Shown: positions 1 to 9,454 of the stretch, piece by piece
Numbering within the stretch: position 1 is the stretch's first letter
How the letters are laid out: the number at the start of each line of letters is the position of its first letter
Assembly (NCBI GenBank): GCA_964487555.1
Contig: CAZART010000068.1
Location: forward strand, 1-28,733
From: CAZART01 sp964487555
Lineage (GTDB): Bacteria; Bacteroidota; Rhodothermia; Rhodothermales; VXPQ01
Length of the DNA stretch: 28,733 nucleotides
Direction of reading: 5' to 3'
Made by a program: the position numbers and the translations under genes
The notes under the pieces: model-generated
What the model was told of the DNA's origin: nothing
Database searches by the model: none
The model's input: the letters and a program-made list of their open reading frames with translations, nothing else

Positions 1-389
1 GGGGCATAAACGGCGATATTCGGAGCCTTTTCGAGCCGCACCACGGCCGTATTGCTGCCTTCGCTTTCGACCTCGGCGATCATCCGTGCGGACTCTGCCG
101 CGCCGGCGCGTTCGAAGTGCACGCCGCGGACCTGAAGCTCCTGTTCGAGACCGTCAATCGACCCGATTAGAAACGATCCCCCCCGATAATTCAACAGCCA
201 ATCGACATACTGTCCCTGCTCGAGCACCCAGAACGCTGCCCCGTATGCTTTCAAATGGTTGGTTTGACGTTCGTCCATAGGCACGAGCAGGTCCTGAGCG
301 CGCGCGGGCAGAGCGGCCGTCAGTCCGGCGATCGTCAGCACGATCAATGCCCGATGAAGGGACGCTAGTGTATCGGTCGTTCTTTGCAT
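1..389 (-). CDS. Secreted asparagine synthetase B-like protein, N-terminal part (cut by window edge)
   Basis: Reading the minus strand from the ATG at 389 gives an open frame that runs off the window edge, about 129 codons. It starts with a signal peptide (MQRTTDTLASLHRALIVL..., cleavage probably after ARA near residue 31). The next segment, MDERQTNHLKAYG, is followed by DWLLNYRGGSF and then VRLEKAPNIAVYAP. I recognise this pattern from the periplasmic Bacteroidota family usually annotated asparagine synthetase B. That name comes from weak similarity and no amidotransferase activity can be inferred here. The protein is probably exported. The gene lies 86 bp downstream of the TPR gene on the same strand, so the two are probably co-transcribed. 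The C-terminal part is not visible. Confidence 0.65.
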   Translation of the reverse strand, partial: MQRTTDTLASLHRALIVLTIAGLTAALPARAQDLLVPMDERQTNHLKAYGAAFWVLEQGQYVDWLLNYRGGSFLIGSIDGLEQELQVRGVHFERAGAAESARMIAEVESEGSNTAVVRLEKAPNIAVYA

Positions 390-412
390 CTGATATCTTC
401 TCGTTTTCGCAT

Positions 413-455
413 GAAATTTCGGAAACCGGGCACGAAAGTTCGGGAAACCGGGCAC
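413..455. repeat. Two tandem copies of a 21/22-bp unit
   Basis: Two adjacent copies, 413-433 (21 bp) and 434-455 (22 bp), share the core GAAACCGGGCAC preceded by GAAATTTCG or GAAAGTTCGG. They fill half of the short gap between the TPR gene and the AsnB-like gene. On the transcribed (minus) strand the core reads GTGCCCGGTTTC. No obvious hairpin or terminator is formed. A short local duplication is the simplest explanation. Confidence 0.7.
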
Positions 456-475
456 AGACCACCGGGCCGGCGGAC

Positions 476-2374
476 TCAAACCCCGCCGCCCCGCAATGCG
501 CGAATACGTTCTCTCGCCTGCGACGCCAGCAGCGATCCGGGATATTCAGCGAGCAGACGTGCATACAGCGATATGGCCGCGTCGTCCGCACCGAGCTCCC
601 TTTCTTCGATTTCGGCTGCTGAAAAGAGCGCGCGATCGGCAAGATGGCTCTGCGGGTGGATGAGCGGAAGTTCGGCAAAAGCGTCACGCGCCTCGGCGCT
701 ACGGCCGATCTGGCGGAGTACGTTTGCGCGTAAGAACCGGACGTCGTCGGCCAGGGCGTGCTCGGGATACTTCGCCAGGACGGATTCGAGCGTATCGAGG
801 GCCACCTGAGGGCGCCGCTGCTCATGGTAGAGCATTGCTCGAGCAAACGACTCTAGCGGCGTATTTAGCGAATCGGGTCCGCGATTCTCCATCAACAACA
901 GTTTAAGTTCGATCGCGTCGTTCGAGACGTCGGTAGACGTATTTACGTCGATGACGTCGACGATGGTTTGCGCGGCGTCGAATTCGCCGGCGAAAAAGTG
1001 AAGCTGCGCGAGGCGATAACGGGCTTCTTCCGCCAGCTCTCCCGTGTGAAGGCGCTCCTCGATCCGCGAAAATCGCAGCCGTGCTTCATCCAACTTGCCT
1101 CGCATCAACGCCGTACGGCCGAGGTCGAATTCGGCTTCGTTAGCGGCATTCGTCTCCGGATATCGAGAGACCACCTCCTGAAGCGTTTTCTCAGCCGAAT
1201 CAAGATCGGAGAAAACGTCCTGTTGAAGTCGCCCGATCCACCGGAGCACGTCGGGATAGAGCGGATGGGAAGGATGCTCTTGAAGGAATCTCTGATACGT
1301 GTCCAGCGCAGCTTCATAATGCGGTGCCTCCGTGCGACCGCCCTGGTCGTCGACGGCGTGCTCTCCCGACTTATTCGCCCACCGCTCATGCATCTCGCCG
1401 TAGCCGGCCAGCGCCTGGGGTGCCGATGGGGCGTTAGGATATCGGGTCAGGATCTCCTGAAAGGCTTCCGAGGCGACGTCGTAGGCCGCGGCGTCCGCCG
1501 CCATCTGCGCAAATCGAAACAACACTTTTCCGTCTTCCTTTTGCAGGCGATCGATAGCACGGTAGGCGTCGAAAGCATGTTTGTAGCTCTCAACCTCGAT
1601 ATAGAGCCAGCCGAGCAGCTCACGAAACGCGTGATTCAACGGCTCCTGGCGTACGGCCCGCTCCGTCGCGGCGATACTTGCGCGAAGCGCCTCTTCTTGC
1701 TCGATGAACCGGCTGAGCCGGCTGCGCACAAATCCGAGCTGTCGATCGTTCGCGCTGAGTACCGCGAGGTATTCCACCATCGCCTCCTCGTGCCGTCCGG
1801 TCAGGCTGTAGAGATACGCAAGGTCGACTCGAAAGGCGTCACCGTGCCCCGTCGCCTCCCGAGCACGTTCAAGGACGTCGATCGCCCGATCGAATTGGCG
1901 CACGTCGAGGAGAGACTGGTACACGATTCGATAGGAGTTCGGATTTTCCGGGGCCGTGTCGATGGCCTCCTCCCATGTGGCATAAGCGCGATCCTCTTCA
2001 TCCTTTAGATAAAAGAGCCGCGCGAGATCGGAAAGCAGTGGTGGCGAGCGATCGCCTTCCAGTCTATCATTGACGAGGTCGATGGCGTCGTCGTAGCGTT
2101 TTACCCCTTCGTAGGCCTCCTTTAATTTGTCGTAGAAGGTGTAGTTGCCGGAAGAGGATGCATAAAGATCTTCGAGCAGCGTTATGGCACGGTCATACTG
2201 GCCCGCTCGTAAAAAGGAGTCGGCGAGTTGATATCGGGCGACCTGCGTACTGTCGATATCCTGGTTCTGAGCCTGTGCATTCTGGGCCTGTGCGGGCAGG
2301 TCCGAGAGAAAACCGGCGAAGAGAATGAGGAACGCGACGGACGTCCGTAGAAATGTGGTTTGGCGTTTCAGCAC
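476..2374 (-). CDS. Secreted tetratricopeptide-repeat protein
   Basis: The product is 632 aa. The start is a GTG at 2374. The N-terminus is a signal peptide (VAFLILFAGFLSDLPAQAQ, cleavage after AQA near residues 29-31) followed by a short low-complexity N/Q/A stretch. The remainder is a helical array of TPR-type units with recurring A-x-x-x-Y/F and L-x-x-x-P patterns, for example GQYDRAITLLEDLYASS, and YPETNAANEAEFDLGRTALM further on. The C-terminal third resembles the outer-membrane-lipoprotein/YbgF style of TPR (YPGSLLASQARERI). No lipobox cysteine is seen, so it is probably periplasmic. It is expected to be a protein-protein interaction scaffold, with no identifiable partner. It is transcribed away from dxr and lies upstream of the AsnB-like gene. 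The 171 bp between it and dxr contains no promoter I would defend. Confidence 0.85.
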   Translation of the reverse strand: MLKRQTTFLRTSVAFLILFAGFLSDLPAQAQNAQAQNQDIDSTQVARYQLADSFLRAGQYDRAITLLEDLYASSSGNYTFYDKLKEAYEGVKRYDDAIDLVNDRLEGDRSPPLLSDLARLFYLKDEEDRAYATWEEAIDTAPENPNSYRIVYQSLLDVRQFDRAIDVLERAREATGHGDAFRVDLAYLYSLTGRHEEAMVEYLAVLSANDRQLGFVRSRLSRFIEQEEALRASIAATERAVRQEPLNHAFRELLGWLYIEVESYKHAFDAYRAIDRLQKEDGKVLFRFAQMAADAAAYDVASEAFQEILTRYPNAPSAPQALAGYGEMHERWANKSGEHAVDDQGGRTEAPHYEAALDTYQRFLQEHPSHPLYPDVLRWIGRLQQDVFSDLDSAEKTLQEVVSRYPETNAANEAEFDLGRTALMRGKLDEARLRFSRIEERLHTGELAEEARYRLAQLHFFAGEFDAAQTIVDVIDVNTSTDVSNDAIELKLLLMENRGPDSLNTPLESFARAMLYHEQRRPQVALDTLESVLAKYPEHALADDVRFLRANVLRQIGRSAEARDAFAELPLIHPQSHLADRALFSAAEIEERELGADDAAISLYARLLAEYPGSLLASQARERIRALRGGGV

Positions 2375-2545
2375 GGAGCGGTTGGGATGGAGAAATAGCC
2401 GATACTTCTAGACTCGAGTTGCGGAGCCTTTAATATTGCCGGGCTTCGGGGTAAGTTTCACACAATCACAGGATTACGTCAAAGGATAGGCCGATTACAA
2501 TGCAACCTTGGGATCTGTTTGACCGCCTGTCCGTCGCATGCTATC

Positions 2546-3742
2546 GTGAGCGCTGAGGAAAAAGATCATACGCATCCGCCGCCGCAGCGCCTGAGCGTAC
2601 TCGGCTCCACCGGGTCGATCGGGACGCAAACGCTCGACATCGTACGTCTCTTTCCGGATCGGTTTCGCATCGAGGCGCTGACGGCGCGCTCGAACGTCGA
2701 TCTTCTCGAAAAGCAGGCTCGCGAGTTCCGACCGACATGCGTCGTGATGGCGGATGCAGGCGGCGCAGGCATACTTTCTACGAGGCTCCGCGACACCCGC
2801 GTCAACGTGCTCAGCGGCCAGGAAGGGCTGTGCGAAGCGGCGTCTCTGTCGGACGTGGACACGGTGGTCGCCGCATTGGTCGGATTTGCCGGGCTCGAGT
2901 CCGTACTCGCGGCGCTGCGGGCGAAGAAAAAGGTCGCGCTGGCAAACAAAGAGACGCTCGTCGTCGCCGGCGCCCTCGTCGAGCGGACGATCGCCGACCA
3001 CGGGGGCGTTTTGATCCCGGTCGACAGCGAGCATTCCGCTATCTTTCAATGTCTCGTCGGAGAGCCCGGTAACGAGGTCGAGGAACTGGTTCTGACCGCC
3101 TCGGGCGGACCTTTTCGAACACGTCAGAGTGGCACGTTTGAGACCATCACTCGGGAAGAAGCGCTCGCCCACCCGAACTGGTTGATGGGTGATAAAATTA
3201 CCATCGACTCGGCGACGATGATGAATAAAGGCCTTGAAGTGGTCGAGGCACGGTGGCTCTTCGGCATCGACGTCGATCGAATCAGCGTGCTGGTCCATCC
3301 GCAATCGATTATCCATTCGATGGTCACGTTTACCGACGGGTCGACAAAGGCTCAGCTCGGTGTTCCGGACATGAAGGTGCCGATCCAATATGCGCTCAGC
3401 TACCCCGACCGGTGGTCGGCTCCGCATGAGCGTCTGGACTGGTCCACGATTCGCTGTCTGGATTTCGAGAGGCCCGACGTGAAGCGGTTTCCCTGTCTCC
3501 GGCTCGCCTATGACGCCCTCAGGGCGGGGGGAGCGGCTCCGGCCGTCCTGAACGCGGCGAACGAACAAGCGGTCGCCCTGTTTCTCGACGGAAGGATCCG
3601 CTTTACCGACATCGCGGCTCTGATCAGCGATGCGCTCGATGCCGTCACGCCCGGACCTGCCCGCGGCCTTGAGGATCTGGTTGCTGTTGATGAAGAAGCG
3701 CGTACTTTTGTCGTGGAACACGCTCGGGTAGGTGCAATTTAA
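2546..3742 (+). CDS. dxr: 1-deoxy-D-xylulose 5-phosphate reductoisomerase
   Basis: This enzyme makes 2-C-methyl-D-erythritol 4-phosphate from DXP with NADPH, the committed step of the non-mevalonate isoprenoid pathway in the cytoplasm. The NADPH loop GSTGSIG lies near the N-terminus. The metal/substrate segment PVDSEHSAIFQ and the loop HPNWLMGDKITIDSATMMNKGLEVVEA follow, then HPQSIIHSMV, all diagnostic. The length, about 398 aa, is normal. The start is ambiguous: GTG at 2546 is the closest upstream start codon to the GSTGSIG loop, while a TTG at 2519 in the same frame would add nine residues. Neither has a convincing Shine-Dalgarno. An ATG at 2500 is in another frame and stops at 2556. It is the first gene of the envelope cluster. 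The 104-bp gap before rseP shows no terminator, so co-transcription is likely. Confidence 0.95.
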   Translation: MSAEEKDHTHPPPQRLSVLGSTGSIGTQTLDIVRLFPDRFRIEALTARSNVDLLEKQAREFRPTCVVMADAGGAGILSTRLRDTRVNVLSGQEGLCEAASLSDVDTVVAALVGFAGLESVLAALRAKKKVALANKETLVVAGALVERTIADHGGVLIPVDSEHSAIFQCLVGEPGNEVEELVLTASGGPFRTRQSGTFETITREEALAHPNWLMGDKITIDSATMMNKGLEVVEARWLFGIDVDRISVLVHPQSIIHSMVTFTDGSTKAQLGVPDMKVPIQYALSYPDRWSAPHERLDWSTIRCLDFERPDVKRFPCLRLAYDALRAGGAAPAVLNAANEQAVALFLDGRIRFTDIAALISDALDAVTPGPARGLEDLVAVDEEARTFVVEHARVGAI

Positions 3743-3846
3743 AAGGCGTTTGTGGCAATGGTGCCGCATCTCGTCCCCACTGTGCTGCGTATCCCTCCGG
3801 ATCACAGCGTATCGTGCTCAGATAACCGTCCTGCGCGGAGTCCTTC

Positions 3847-5244
3847 TTGGAAATCCTCTCGTATATATTTTGGGTTGTGCTGGCGATCACCATTCTGGTG
3901 TTCGTGCATGAGATAGGCCACTTTCTCTTTGCCAAGCTCTTCAAAATGCGGGTCGACCGATTTTCCGTCGGCTTCCCCCCGAAACTATTTGGAAAGAAGA
4001 TCGGCGAGACGGAATACGTGATCGGTGCCACGCCGCTAGGAGGGTACGTGAAGATCGCCGGGATGGTCGACGAGAGTATGGACACGGACTTCGCTAATGA
4101 GGAACCGGAGCCGTGGGAGTTTCGATCGAAGCCGGTTTGGCAGCGCATTATCGTGATCGCTGCCGGCGTCGTGTTCAATATGATCCTGGCCTTCGTCATC
4201 TTCGTGAGCCTGAAAATGGCCTACGGAGACACGTACATTCCGGCGGATAACGTCGAGGGGGTGTACGTTGAAGACCGGTCGCTTGCGCATGACATCGGGC
4301 TTCGAACGGGCGACAAGATCGTAGCCGTCAGCGGAAGACCTATCCAGGACTTCGACGATATCGGCAGCGTTGAATCGCTCATATCCGATCCGCTTACGAT
4401 TACCGTACGACGAGACGGGGAAAGCGTGACGCTGCAGGGGCCGGAGGATATCTTCACGCAGTTAAACCGAAGTGGGGGTACGCTGGGCATCTCCTATCTG
4501 CCGAGCATCATCGGCACCGTACTCGCCGATTCGCCGGCCGATTCAATCGATCTCGTGCCCGGTGACCGGGTCACTGCGATCGGTGGAGAGCCTGTTCGAT
4601 ACTGGGAAGAAATGACCATTGCCCTGCAGAAGACCGCAGGGGCTCCGGTCGCTATTCGTTGGCAGCGTCACGACTCGTTGGCCACGAGCGATGAGAGGCC
4701 ATCGGCAACCGTCGTGAATCAGACGGCGGAGGCCGTGGAGTACGAGGCGGAGGTCACACCCATGATGGAGGACGACCGCTATATGCTCGGCGTCGGCCCG
4801 CCCACGTTCCTCATGCTCGCCAATGAGTTCGGCATCGAAGAGCGCTCGTATTCGCCCCTTGCCGCCGTTGCGGTGGGCGCCCGAGAAACCTGGGTGAATA
4901 CGAGGGCGATAGTCGTTAGCTTGACGAGAGTCTTTACGGGGCAGGAGAATTTCAAGGAAAACGTCGGTGGGCCGATCATGATCGCGCAGATCACGAAGGA
5001 GGCCGCCGAAATGGGGGCACGGTTCTTCTGGAACATCGTGGCGATACTCTCGATCACACTGGCCATCATCAACATTCTGCCGATTCCGGTTCTGGACGGC
5101 GGCCATCTCGTTTTTCTGCTCTACGAAGGCATTACCCGCCGCGAACCTTCGCTGCGATTTCGGATGATTACGCAGCAGGTGGGCATGATCTTGCTGCTTG
5201 CCTTCATGACATTCCTCATTTTCAACGACATTCTGCGTCTGTAG
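3847..5244 (+). CDS. rseP: Site-2 (RseP-type) intramembrane zinc metalloprotease
   Basis: The product is a 465-aa inner-membrane protease of the M50B family. In other bacteria this family cleaves anti-sigma factors or remnant signal peptides. HEIGH at residues 21-25 supplies two zinc ligands and the catalytic Glu22 inside the first membrane helix. The third zinc ligand region is the C-terminal NILPIPVLDGGH. Two PDZ-like domains lie between (about 130-200 and 210-275, with GLRTGDKIVAVSG and LVPGDRVTAIGG). Hydrophobic helices are seen at about 98-125, near 390-415 and at the C-terminus. The start is a TTG at 3847 with GGAG at 3837-3840, six bases upstream. It is followed 12 bp later by uppS. 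The location next to bamA and skp-like genes is consistent with envelope-stress signalling, but the substrate is unknown. Confidence 0.93.
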   Translation: MEILSYIFWVVLAITILVFVHEIGHFLFAKLFKMRVDRFSVGFPPKLFGKKIGETEYVIGATPLGGYVKIAGMVDESMDTDFANEEPEPWEFRSKPVWQRIIVIAAGVVFNMILAFVIFVSLKMAYGDTYIPADNVEGVYVEDRSLAHDIGLRTGDKIVAVSGRPIQDFDDIGSVESLISDPLTITVRRDGESVTLQGPEDIFTQLNRSGGTLGISYLPSIIGTVLADSPADSIDLVPGDRVTAIGGEPVRYWEEMTIALQKTAGAPVAIRWQRHDSLATSDERPSATVVNQTAEAVEYEAEVTPMMEDDRYMLGVGPPTFLMLANEFGIEERSYSPLAAVAVGARETWVNTRAIVVSLTRVFTGQENFKENVGGPIMIAQITKEAAEMGARFFWNIVAILSITLAIINILPIPVLDGGHLVFLLYEGITRREPSLRFRMITQQVGMILLLAFMTFLIFNDILRL

Positions 5245-5256
5245 CACGACAGACTG

Positions 5257-6045
5257 GTGAAAGACAAGCTGACGGTAAACGGAGACTCGAAGTCGGTCCG
5301 GGATGCCGCGCTTCAGCAGGAGCTGAGGGAGCGGGGTGACCTGCCACGTCATATCGCCGTGATCATGGACGGCAACGGCCGATGGGCGCGCGAGCGCGGG
5401 CACAGCCGCGTAATCGGTCACCACGAGGGCGTCGAATCGGTGCGGGACGTGACCGAAGCCTGCGCCCAGCTCGGAATCGACTTCCTCACGCTCTACACCT
5501 TCAGCACCGAAAACTGGAATCGCCCGGAGTCCGAGGTCGATGCGCTGATGGAGCTCCTGGTGCATACGATTCGCCAGGAAACGAAGACGCTCGCGAAGAA
5601 CGATATCCGATTGCAGGCCATCGGAGACCTCAATAAGCTGCCCGATGCGGCTCGACGAGAGCTGGCCGACGCCATGGAAAGTACGGCCGGCAACCGCCGA
5701 ATGACCCTCGTGATGGCGATTTCATACAGTGGTCGGCTCGAGATCATTCATGCCGCACGTGAGCTTGCCAGGCAGGCCGTACGTGGTCAAATCGATCCGG
5801 ACGATATCGACGAATCGACCTTTGCCTCCCACCTCATGATGGCAGGAATTCCTGACCCTGACTTACTGATCCGCACGGGAGGCGAGTATCGCATCTCCAA
5901 CTTTCTTTTGTGGGAGCTCGCCTACACGGAGATGTACATCACCGATAGTTTCTGGCCGGCCTTCCGCCGCGAGCAGCTCTACGAGGCTCTGCGCGACTTC
6001 CAGAATCGTGAGCGGCGGTTCGGAAGGGTTGATTCCGGACAATAA
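5257..6045 (+). CDS. uppS: Isoprenyl (undecaprenyl) diphosphate synthase
   Basis: This cis-prenyltransferase condenses isopentenyl diphosphate onto farnesyl diphosphate to make the lipid carrier for peptidoglycan and polysaccharide synthesis. The family signature MDGNGRWA (catalytic Asp38) appears after a slightly long N-terminus. The C-terminal signature RTGGEYRISNFLLWELAYTE is present, with the expected downstream TDSFWP. At 262 aa the length is normal. The start is a GTG at 5257, 12 bp after rseP, without a strong ribosome binding site, so translational coupling to rseP is plausible. Position beside dxr links supply and use of isoprenoid precursors. The cdsA gene often found in this cluster in other bacteria is absent. 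Confidence 0.95.
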   Translation: MKDKLTVNGDSKSVRDAALQQELRERGDLPRHIAVIMDGNGRWARERGHSRVIGHHEGVESVRDVTEACAQLGIDFLTLYTFSTENWNRPESEVDALMELLVHTIRQETKTLAKNDIRLQAIGDLNKLPDAARRELADAMESTAGNRRMTLVMAISYSGRLEIIHAARELARQAVRGQIDPDDIDESTFASHLMMAGIPDPDLLIRTGGEYRISNFLLWELAYTEMYITDSFWPAFRREQLYEALRDFQNRERRFGRVDSGQ

Positions 6046-6200
6046 TGCAGCGCCGAAAACGTTCATCGTTCGTCGTTCTCCGTTTCGATTCCCCAACGCC
6101 TTCGAGCGGTACCGGCAACACACCGGGAAACCGAACCCTCGCCATTCAGTAAAGAACCACGGCCCTTCTCGAATAGATTGCTTCTTAGTCTTTATACATC

Positions 6201-8693
6201 ATGCACTTACGCCTTTCGATTCTGCTTCTCCTATCGGTACTGATCGTTCCGACAGGTGCGGCGCAGAATCTCGAACCCCGGGCCATGTTGGGTCCCTACG
6301 ACCGAGCGCCGCAGCCGTACGAAATTCTCGGTATCACCGTCGAGGGTATCGAGAGCGAGACTACCCAGTCCGTCATCACGCAGAGCAGTGGCTTGCAGGT
6401 AGGGCAAACGGTGACGCTGCCGGGCGACGAGGCGCTCGCCGAGGCCATCCGCTCCATTTATCGGCTCGGACTTTTTTCCGACGTCAAGATTGTCGAGGAG
6501 AGGAGAGTAGGTGAGGGCGTTTTTCTCGCGATTCAGGTTCGGGAGGAACCCCGCCTCGTCGAATACACCTTCTCCGGTGTAAAAAAGGGGCACCGGAGGG
6601 ATCTGAAGGAGGAGGTTCCGCTGCTTGCGGGCAGTCCGGTTCGGCCGTCGGACATCGAGCGGTCCGAGCAGGAGATCCTGCGGTATTTCAAGGACAAAGG
6701 ATATCTCCTGACGACGGTGCATGTTGAGCGGGAGACCACCCCGGAAGGTTTATTAAAGCTGAACTTCGTGATCGATCGCGGCCGGAAGGTTGAAGTCAAA
6801 GATATTACCGTCCGCGGAAATGAAGCCGTCTCCGAGTCTCGCATCAAACGGCAAATGAAGGAGACGAATGAAGACAAGTGGTGGCGGTTCTGGAGTTCGG
6901 CGACGTTCGACCGTGCGGACTACGAGGAGGATCTGCAGAAGGTCGTCCAGTACTACAACGACAAGGGTTTCTATGATGCACGGATCGTGGAGGACACGGT
7001 TCTCGTCCGGGACGGCGACAATCCGGGCGTGGTCATAGAGCTGCGCGTCGAAGAGGGTCCACGCTACCACATCCGCGACATCGAGTGGGAAGGAAATACG
7101 GTCTACTCCGACGAATACCTTACCCAGGCGCTGGGATTTCAGGAAAATGATCGCTTTAATCGCTCCAGACTCGAACAGAACCTCTACGGGAACAAGAATA
7201 GTTCGGACGTCTCGAGCCTCTACATGAACCGCGGCTACATGAGGTTTCATGCCGAGCCGAACATCACGGTGGTCGGAGACGATTCGCTCGACATCCACTT
7301 CGAAGTAATGGAAGGCGACGTCTACCAGTTCGGTGATATCGACATCGCGGGCAATACGAAAACCAAAGAACACGTCATCCGGCGCGAGCTCTACACGGTA
7401 CCGGGCCAAACATTTAGCCGCGAGGCGATTCAAGAGTCGATTCGGCGGCTCAGCCAGCTCAATTATTTTACACAGGAATCGATCGGCGGGGGACCGGCCA
7501 TCGACATCAACGAGCAGGCGAAGGAAGTCGACCTGAGCTATATGGTTGCCGAGCAGGGCAGCGATCAGCTCGAGCTATCCGGCACGTGGGGCAGCTTCGG
7601 CCTCGTGCTCATGCTTCGCTTTAGTTTCAACAATTTCTCGGCGCAAAACCTCTTCCAGGGTAACGCATGGGACCCGCTTCCCGCCGGTGACGGCCAGAAG
7701 CTTTCGCTCGCAGTCCAGACCAACGGTACCTATTACCAGAACTACTCGCTCTCCTTTACCGAGCCGTGGTTTCGCGGCCGCCCCACGCCTGTCGGTTTCG
7801 CGCTGTCGTACTCCAGCTTCGGCGGCGGTACGAGCAGCCGATTCCTGTCGAGATCCAGGGGCTTGGGATCTTCGGGATCCCTCCAGACCGGATCGGCGCG
7901 GGCGTTTTACGAGCGTCGTCTCAAGTGGCCGGACGACAAGTTCAGCATGTCCACCGGTATCCGCTATCAGTATTACAACAACGACAGCCTTTTCCAGAGC
8001 ATACCGCAGAACATTAGCCAGCTTGCGACGGTGGAGCAGAGTTTCTCGCGCAACTCCCTCGACCATCCCATCTTCCCGATGCGGGGCTCGCAGGCGTCCC
8101 TCTCCGTCGAGCTTGCGCCGCCCATCGGCAATTTCGTTCAGTACCATAAATGGCGCTTTAAGTCGCAGTGGCACGTTCCGGTCTTCGGGAAGATCGGCGT
8201 CGGATTCACGACGGATTTTGGTTACGTAGGCTCCCTCACCGGTGATGCGGTCAATTTCGAGCGCTTCATCGTAGGCGGCTCGCCGTTCGATACGCAGGGA
8301 TTCACGAGTTATTTCGGTCGCGACGTGGTGTACATGCGTGGCTATCCCGCGGCGGCGATCAGTCCACGCAGGAACGGCGAACCCGTTGGCGGTACGATCC
8401 TCAACAGGTACACGTCAGAGCTGAAATTGCTGGCTATCCAGACCGAGCAGCTCTCAGCCGCCCCGTATCTTTTTCTCGATGCCGCGAACACCTGGAACGG
8501 TTTCAACTCGTATAATCCGTCAGAACTATTCCGGTCAGGAGGCGTTGGTATGCGCCTGTTTTTGCCGATCCTGGGCATGCTGGAACTGACGTACGGCTAC
8601 AACTTCGACCAGTTCGACGCCATCAGCGGACGGCACGACGGATCGAAGCAGTGGTACTTCCAGTTCTCGCTGGGTCAAGGCTTCGGTAATTAA
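6201..8693 (+). CDS. bamA: Outer-membrane protein assembly factor BamA (Omp85)
   Basis: The product is 830 aa and inserts beta-barrel proteins into the outer membrane. A signal peptide (LRLSILLLLSVLIVPTGAAQ, cleavage near residue 22) precedes about five POTRA domains spanning roughly residues 38-450, with recurring segments such as IRSIYRLGLFSDVKI, QEILRYFKDKGYL and VQYYNDKGFYDARIVED. The surface-antigen barrel then follows, starting near SGTWGSFGLVLMLRFS. The loop-6 motif appears as MRGYP. The protein ends FQFSLGQGFGN, so the last residue is not the usual aromatic of the beta-signal; FQFSLGQGF four residues earlier could supply it. The 155-bp gap after uppS has no obvious terminator. Two OmpH/Skp-like genes follow, a common arrangement in Bacteroidota. 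Confidence 0.95.
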   Translation: MHLRLSILLLLSVLIVPTGAAQNLEPRAMLGPYDRAPQPYEILGITVEGIESETTQSVITQSSGLQVGQTVTLPGDEALAEAIRSIYRLGLFSDVKIVEERRVGEGVFLAIQVREEPRLVEYTFSGVKKGHRRDLKEEVPLLAGSPVRPSDIERSEQEILRYFKDKGYLLTTVHVERETTPEGLLKLNFVIDRGRKVEVKDITVRGNEAVSESRIKRQMKETNEDKWWRFWSSATFDRADYEEDLQKVVQYYNDKGFYDARIVEDTVLVRDGDNPGVVIELRVEEGPRYHIRDIEWEGNTVYSDEYLTQALGFQENDRFNRSRLEQNLYGNKNSSDVSSLYMNRGYMRFHAEPNITVVGDDSLDIHFEVMEGDVYQFGDIDIAGNTKTKEHVIRRELYTVPGQTFSREAIQESIRRLSQLNYFTQESIGGGPAIDINEQAKEVDLSYMVAEQGSDQLELSGTWGSFGLVLMLRFSFNNFSAQNLFQGNAWDPLPAGDGQKLSLAVQTNGTYYQNYSLSFTEPWFRGRPTPVGFALSYSSFGGGTSSRFLSRSRGLGSSGSLQTGSARAFYERRLKWPDDKFSMSTGIRYQYYNNDSLFQSIPQNISQLATVEQSFSRNSLDHPIFPMRGSQASLSVELAPPIGNFVQYHKWRFKSQWHVPVFGKIGVGFTTDFGYVGSLTGDAVNFERFIVGGSPFDTQGFTSYFGRDVVYMRGYPAAAISPRRNGEPVGGTILNRYTSELKLLAIQTEQLSAAPYLFLDAANTWNGFNSYNPSELFRSGGVGMRLFLPILGMLELTYGYNFDQFDAISGRHDGSKQWYFQFSLGQGFGN

Positions 8694-8852
8694 CCGACCA
8701 CCGCTACGGCGCGCGCGTGCCGGCGTGCTCGCTTCGCCGACGTGCGGTCCGAGCTTCATGTACGTACACTGCGGTCGATAGAGAGCATCCAGAATACTGG
8801 ACACATTCAGGTAAGAGCGGCCGGCAGAATAGCCCACCAAGACGAATAGCAG

Positions 8853-9413
8853 ATGAAGGACTTCATGAAACGATCCGTAATCCTGCTGGCCGCGCTTGCG
8901 GTTGGGACGCCGGCCCTGGCGCACGCGCAGCAGAAGATCGGCTACGTTGACTCCGAATACGTTCTCGGCCGAACGCCGGAATATGCCACGGTGCAGCAGC
9001 AGCTCGATCGAAAAGCGCAGGAGTGGCAGACGGAGGTCGAGGAGCGCAGTGCCGAAGTCGAAGAGATGTTTCGCGAGTACCAGGCGCGCGAGCTCCTCTA
9101 TACGAACGAGGAGCGTAAGAGGAAGCGCGAGGCCATCGTGCAGGCCGAGGACGAGGTTGAGCGACTACGGATGCAGTATTTTGGTCCTGAGGGAGACCTT
9201 TTCCAGCAGCAAGAGAAGCTGATGCGGCCCATCCAGGAGAAGATCCTCGCAGCGATTGAAGAGGTTGCCGAACGGGAAGATTATGATTATGTATTCGACA
9301 AGGGCGGCGATTATCTTTTCATGTTCGCCCGAGAGCAGTTCGATCTGAGTGATAAGGTTCTGATTGAACTTGGCATTGATGTTGAGAACACGAGTGCACA
9401 AGGCACCCGCTGA
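8853..9413 (+). CDS. OmpH/Skp family periplasmic chaperone, copy 1
   Basis: The product is a 186-aa secreted protein of the OmpH/Skp family, which holds unfolded outer-membrane proteins in the periplasm. A signal peptide (SVILLAALAVGTPALAHAQ) is followed by the family opening QKIGYVDSEYVL. A long charged helix with coiled-coil character (about residues 50-140) follows, then the closing segment KVLIELGIDV. Two starts are possible: ATG at 8853 or ATG at 8865. The second has AGGA four bases upstream and gives a more standard signal peptide. It lies 159 bp after bamA, and the gap shows only a small inverted repeat (TCCAGAATACTGGA at 8789-8802). It is probably co-transcribed with bamA and the next gene. 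Confidence 0.88.
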   Translation: MKDFMKRSVILLAALAVGTPALAHAQQKIGYVDSEYVLGRTPEYATVQQQLDRKAQEWQTEVEERSAEVEEMFREYQARELLYTNEERKRKREAIVQAEDEVERLRMQYFGPEGDLFQQQEKLMRPIQEKILAAIEEVAEREDYDYVFDKGGDYLFMFAREQFDLSDKVLIELGIDVENTSAQGTR

Positions 9414-9454
9414 TTGATTTACGCGGGCGTGCGCATACGATCACACCCATAGAA

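Noticed and set aside
285..293. Frame or mobile-element signals near the left edge
   Set aside because: No inverted repeats, transposase fragments or composition change were seen at the edge; the gene is simply cut by the window.
968..2008. Long plus-strand open frame (346 codons) inside the TPR gene
   Set aside because: It is antisense to a clear secreted TPR protein and its translation is Arg/Leu/Val-rich with no family motif. GC-rich codon bias produces such shadows.
2430..2459. Bacteroides-type promoter upstream of dxr (TTTA, 19 bases, TAAGTTTC)
   Set aside because: The match is imperfect at both boxes, and the convincing promoters in this window are of the TTGACA type.
2495..3805. Minus-strand open frame (436 codons) opposite dxr
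   Set aside because: It is antisense to dxr, whose motifs are unmistakable, and the translation shows basic low-complexity sequence only.
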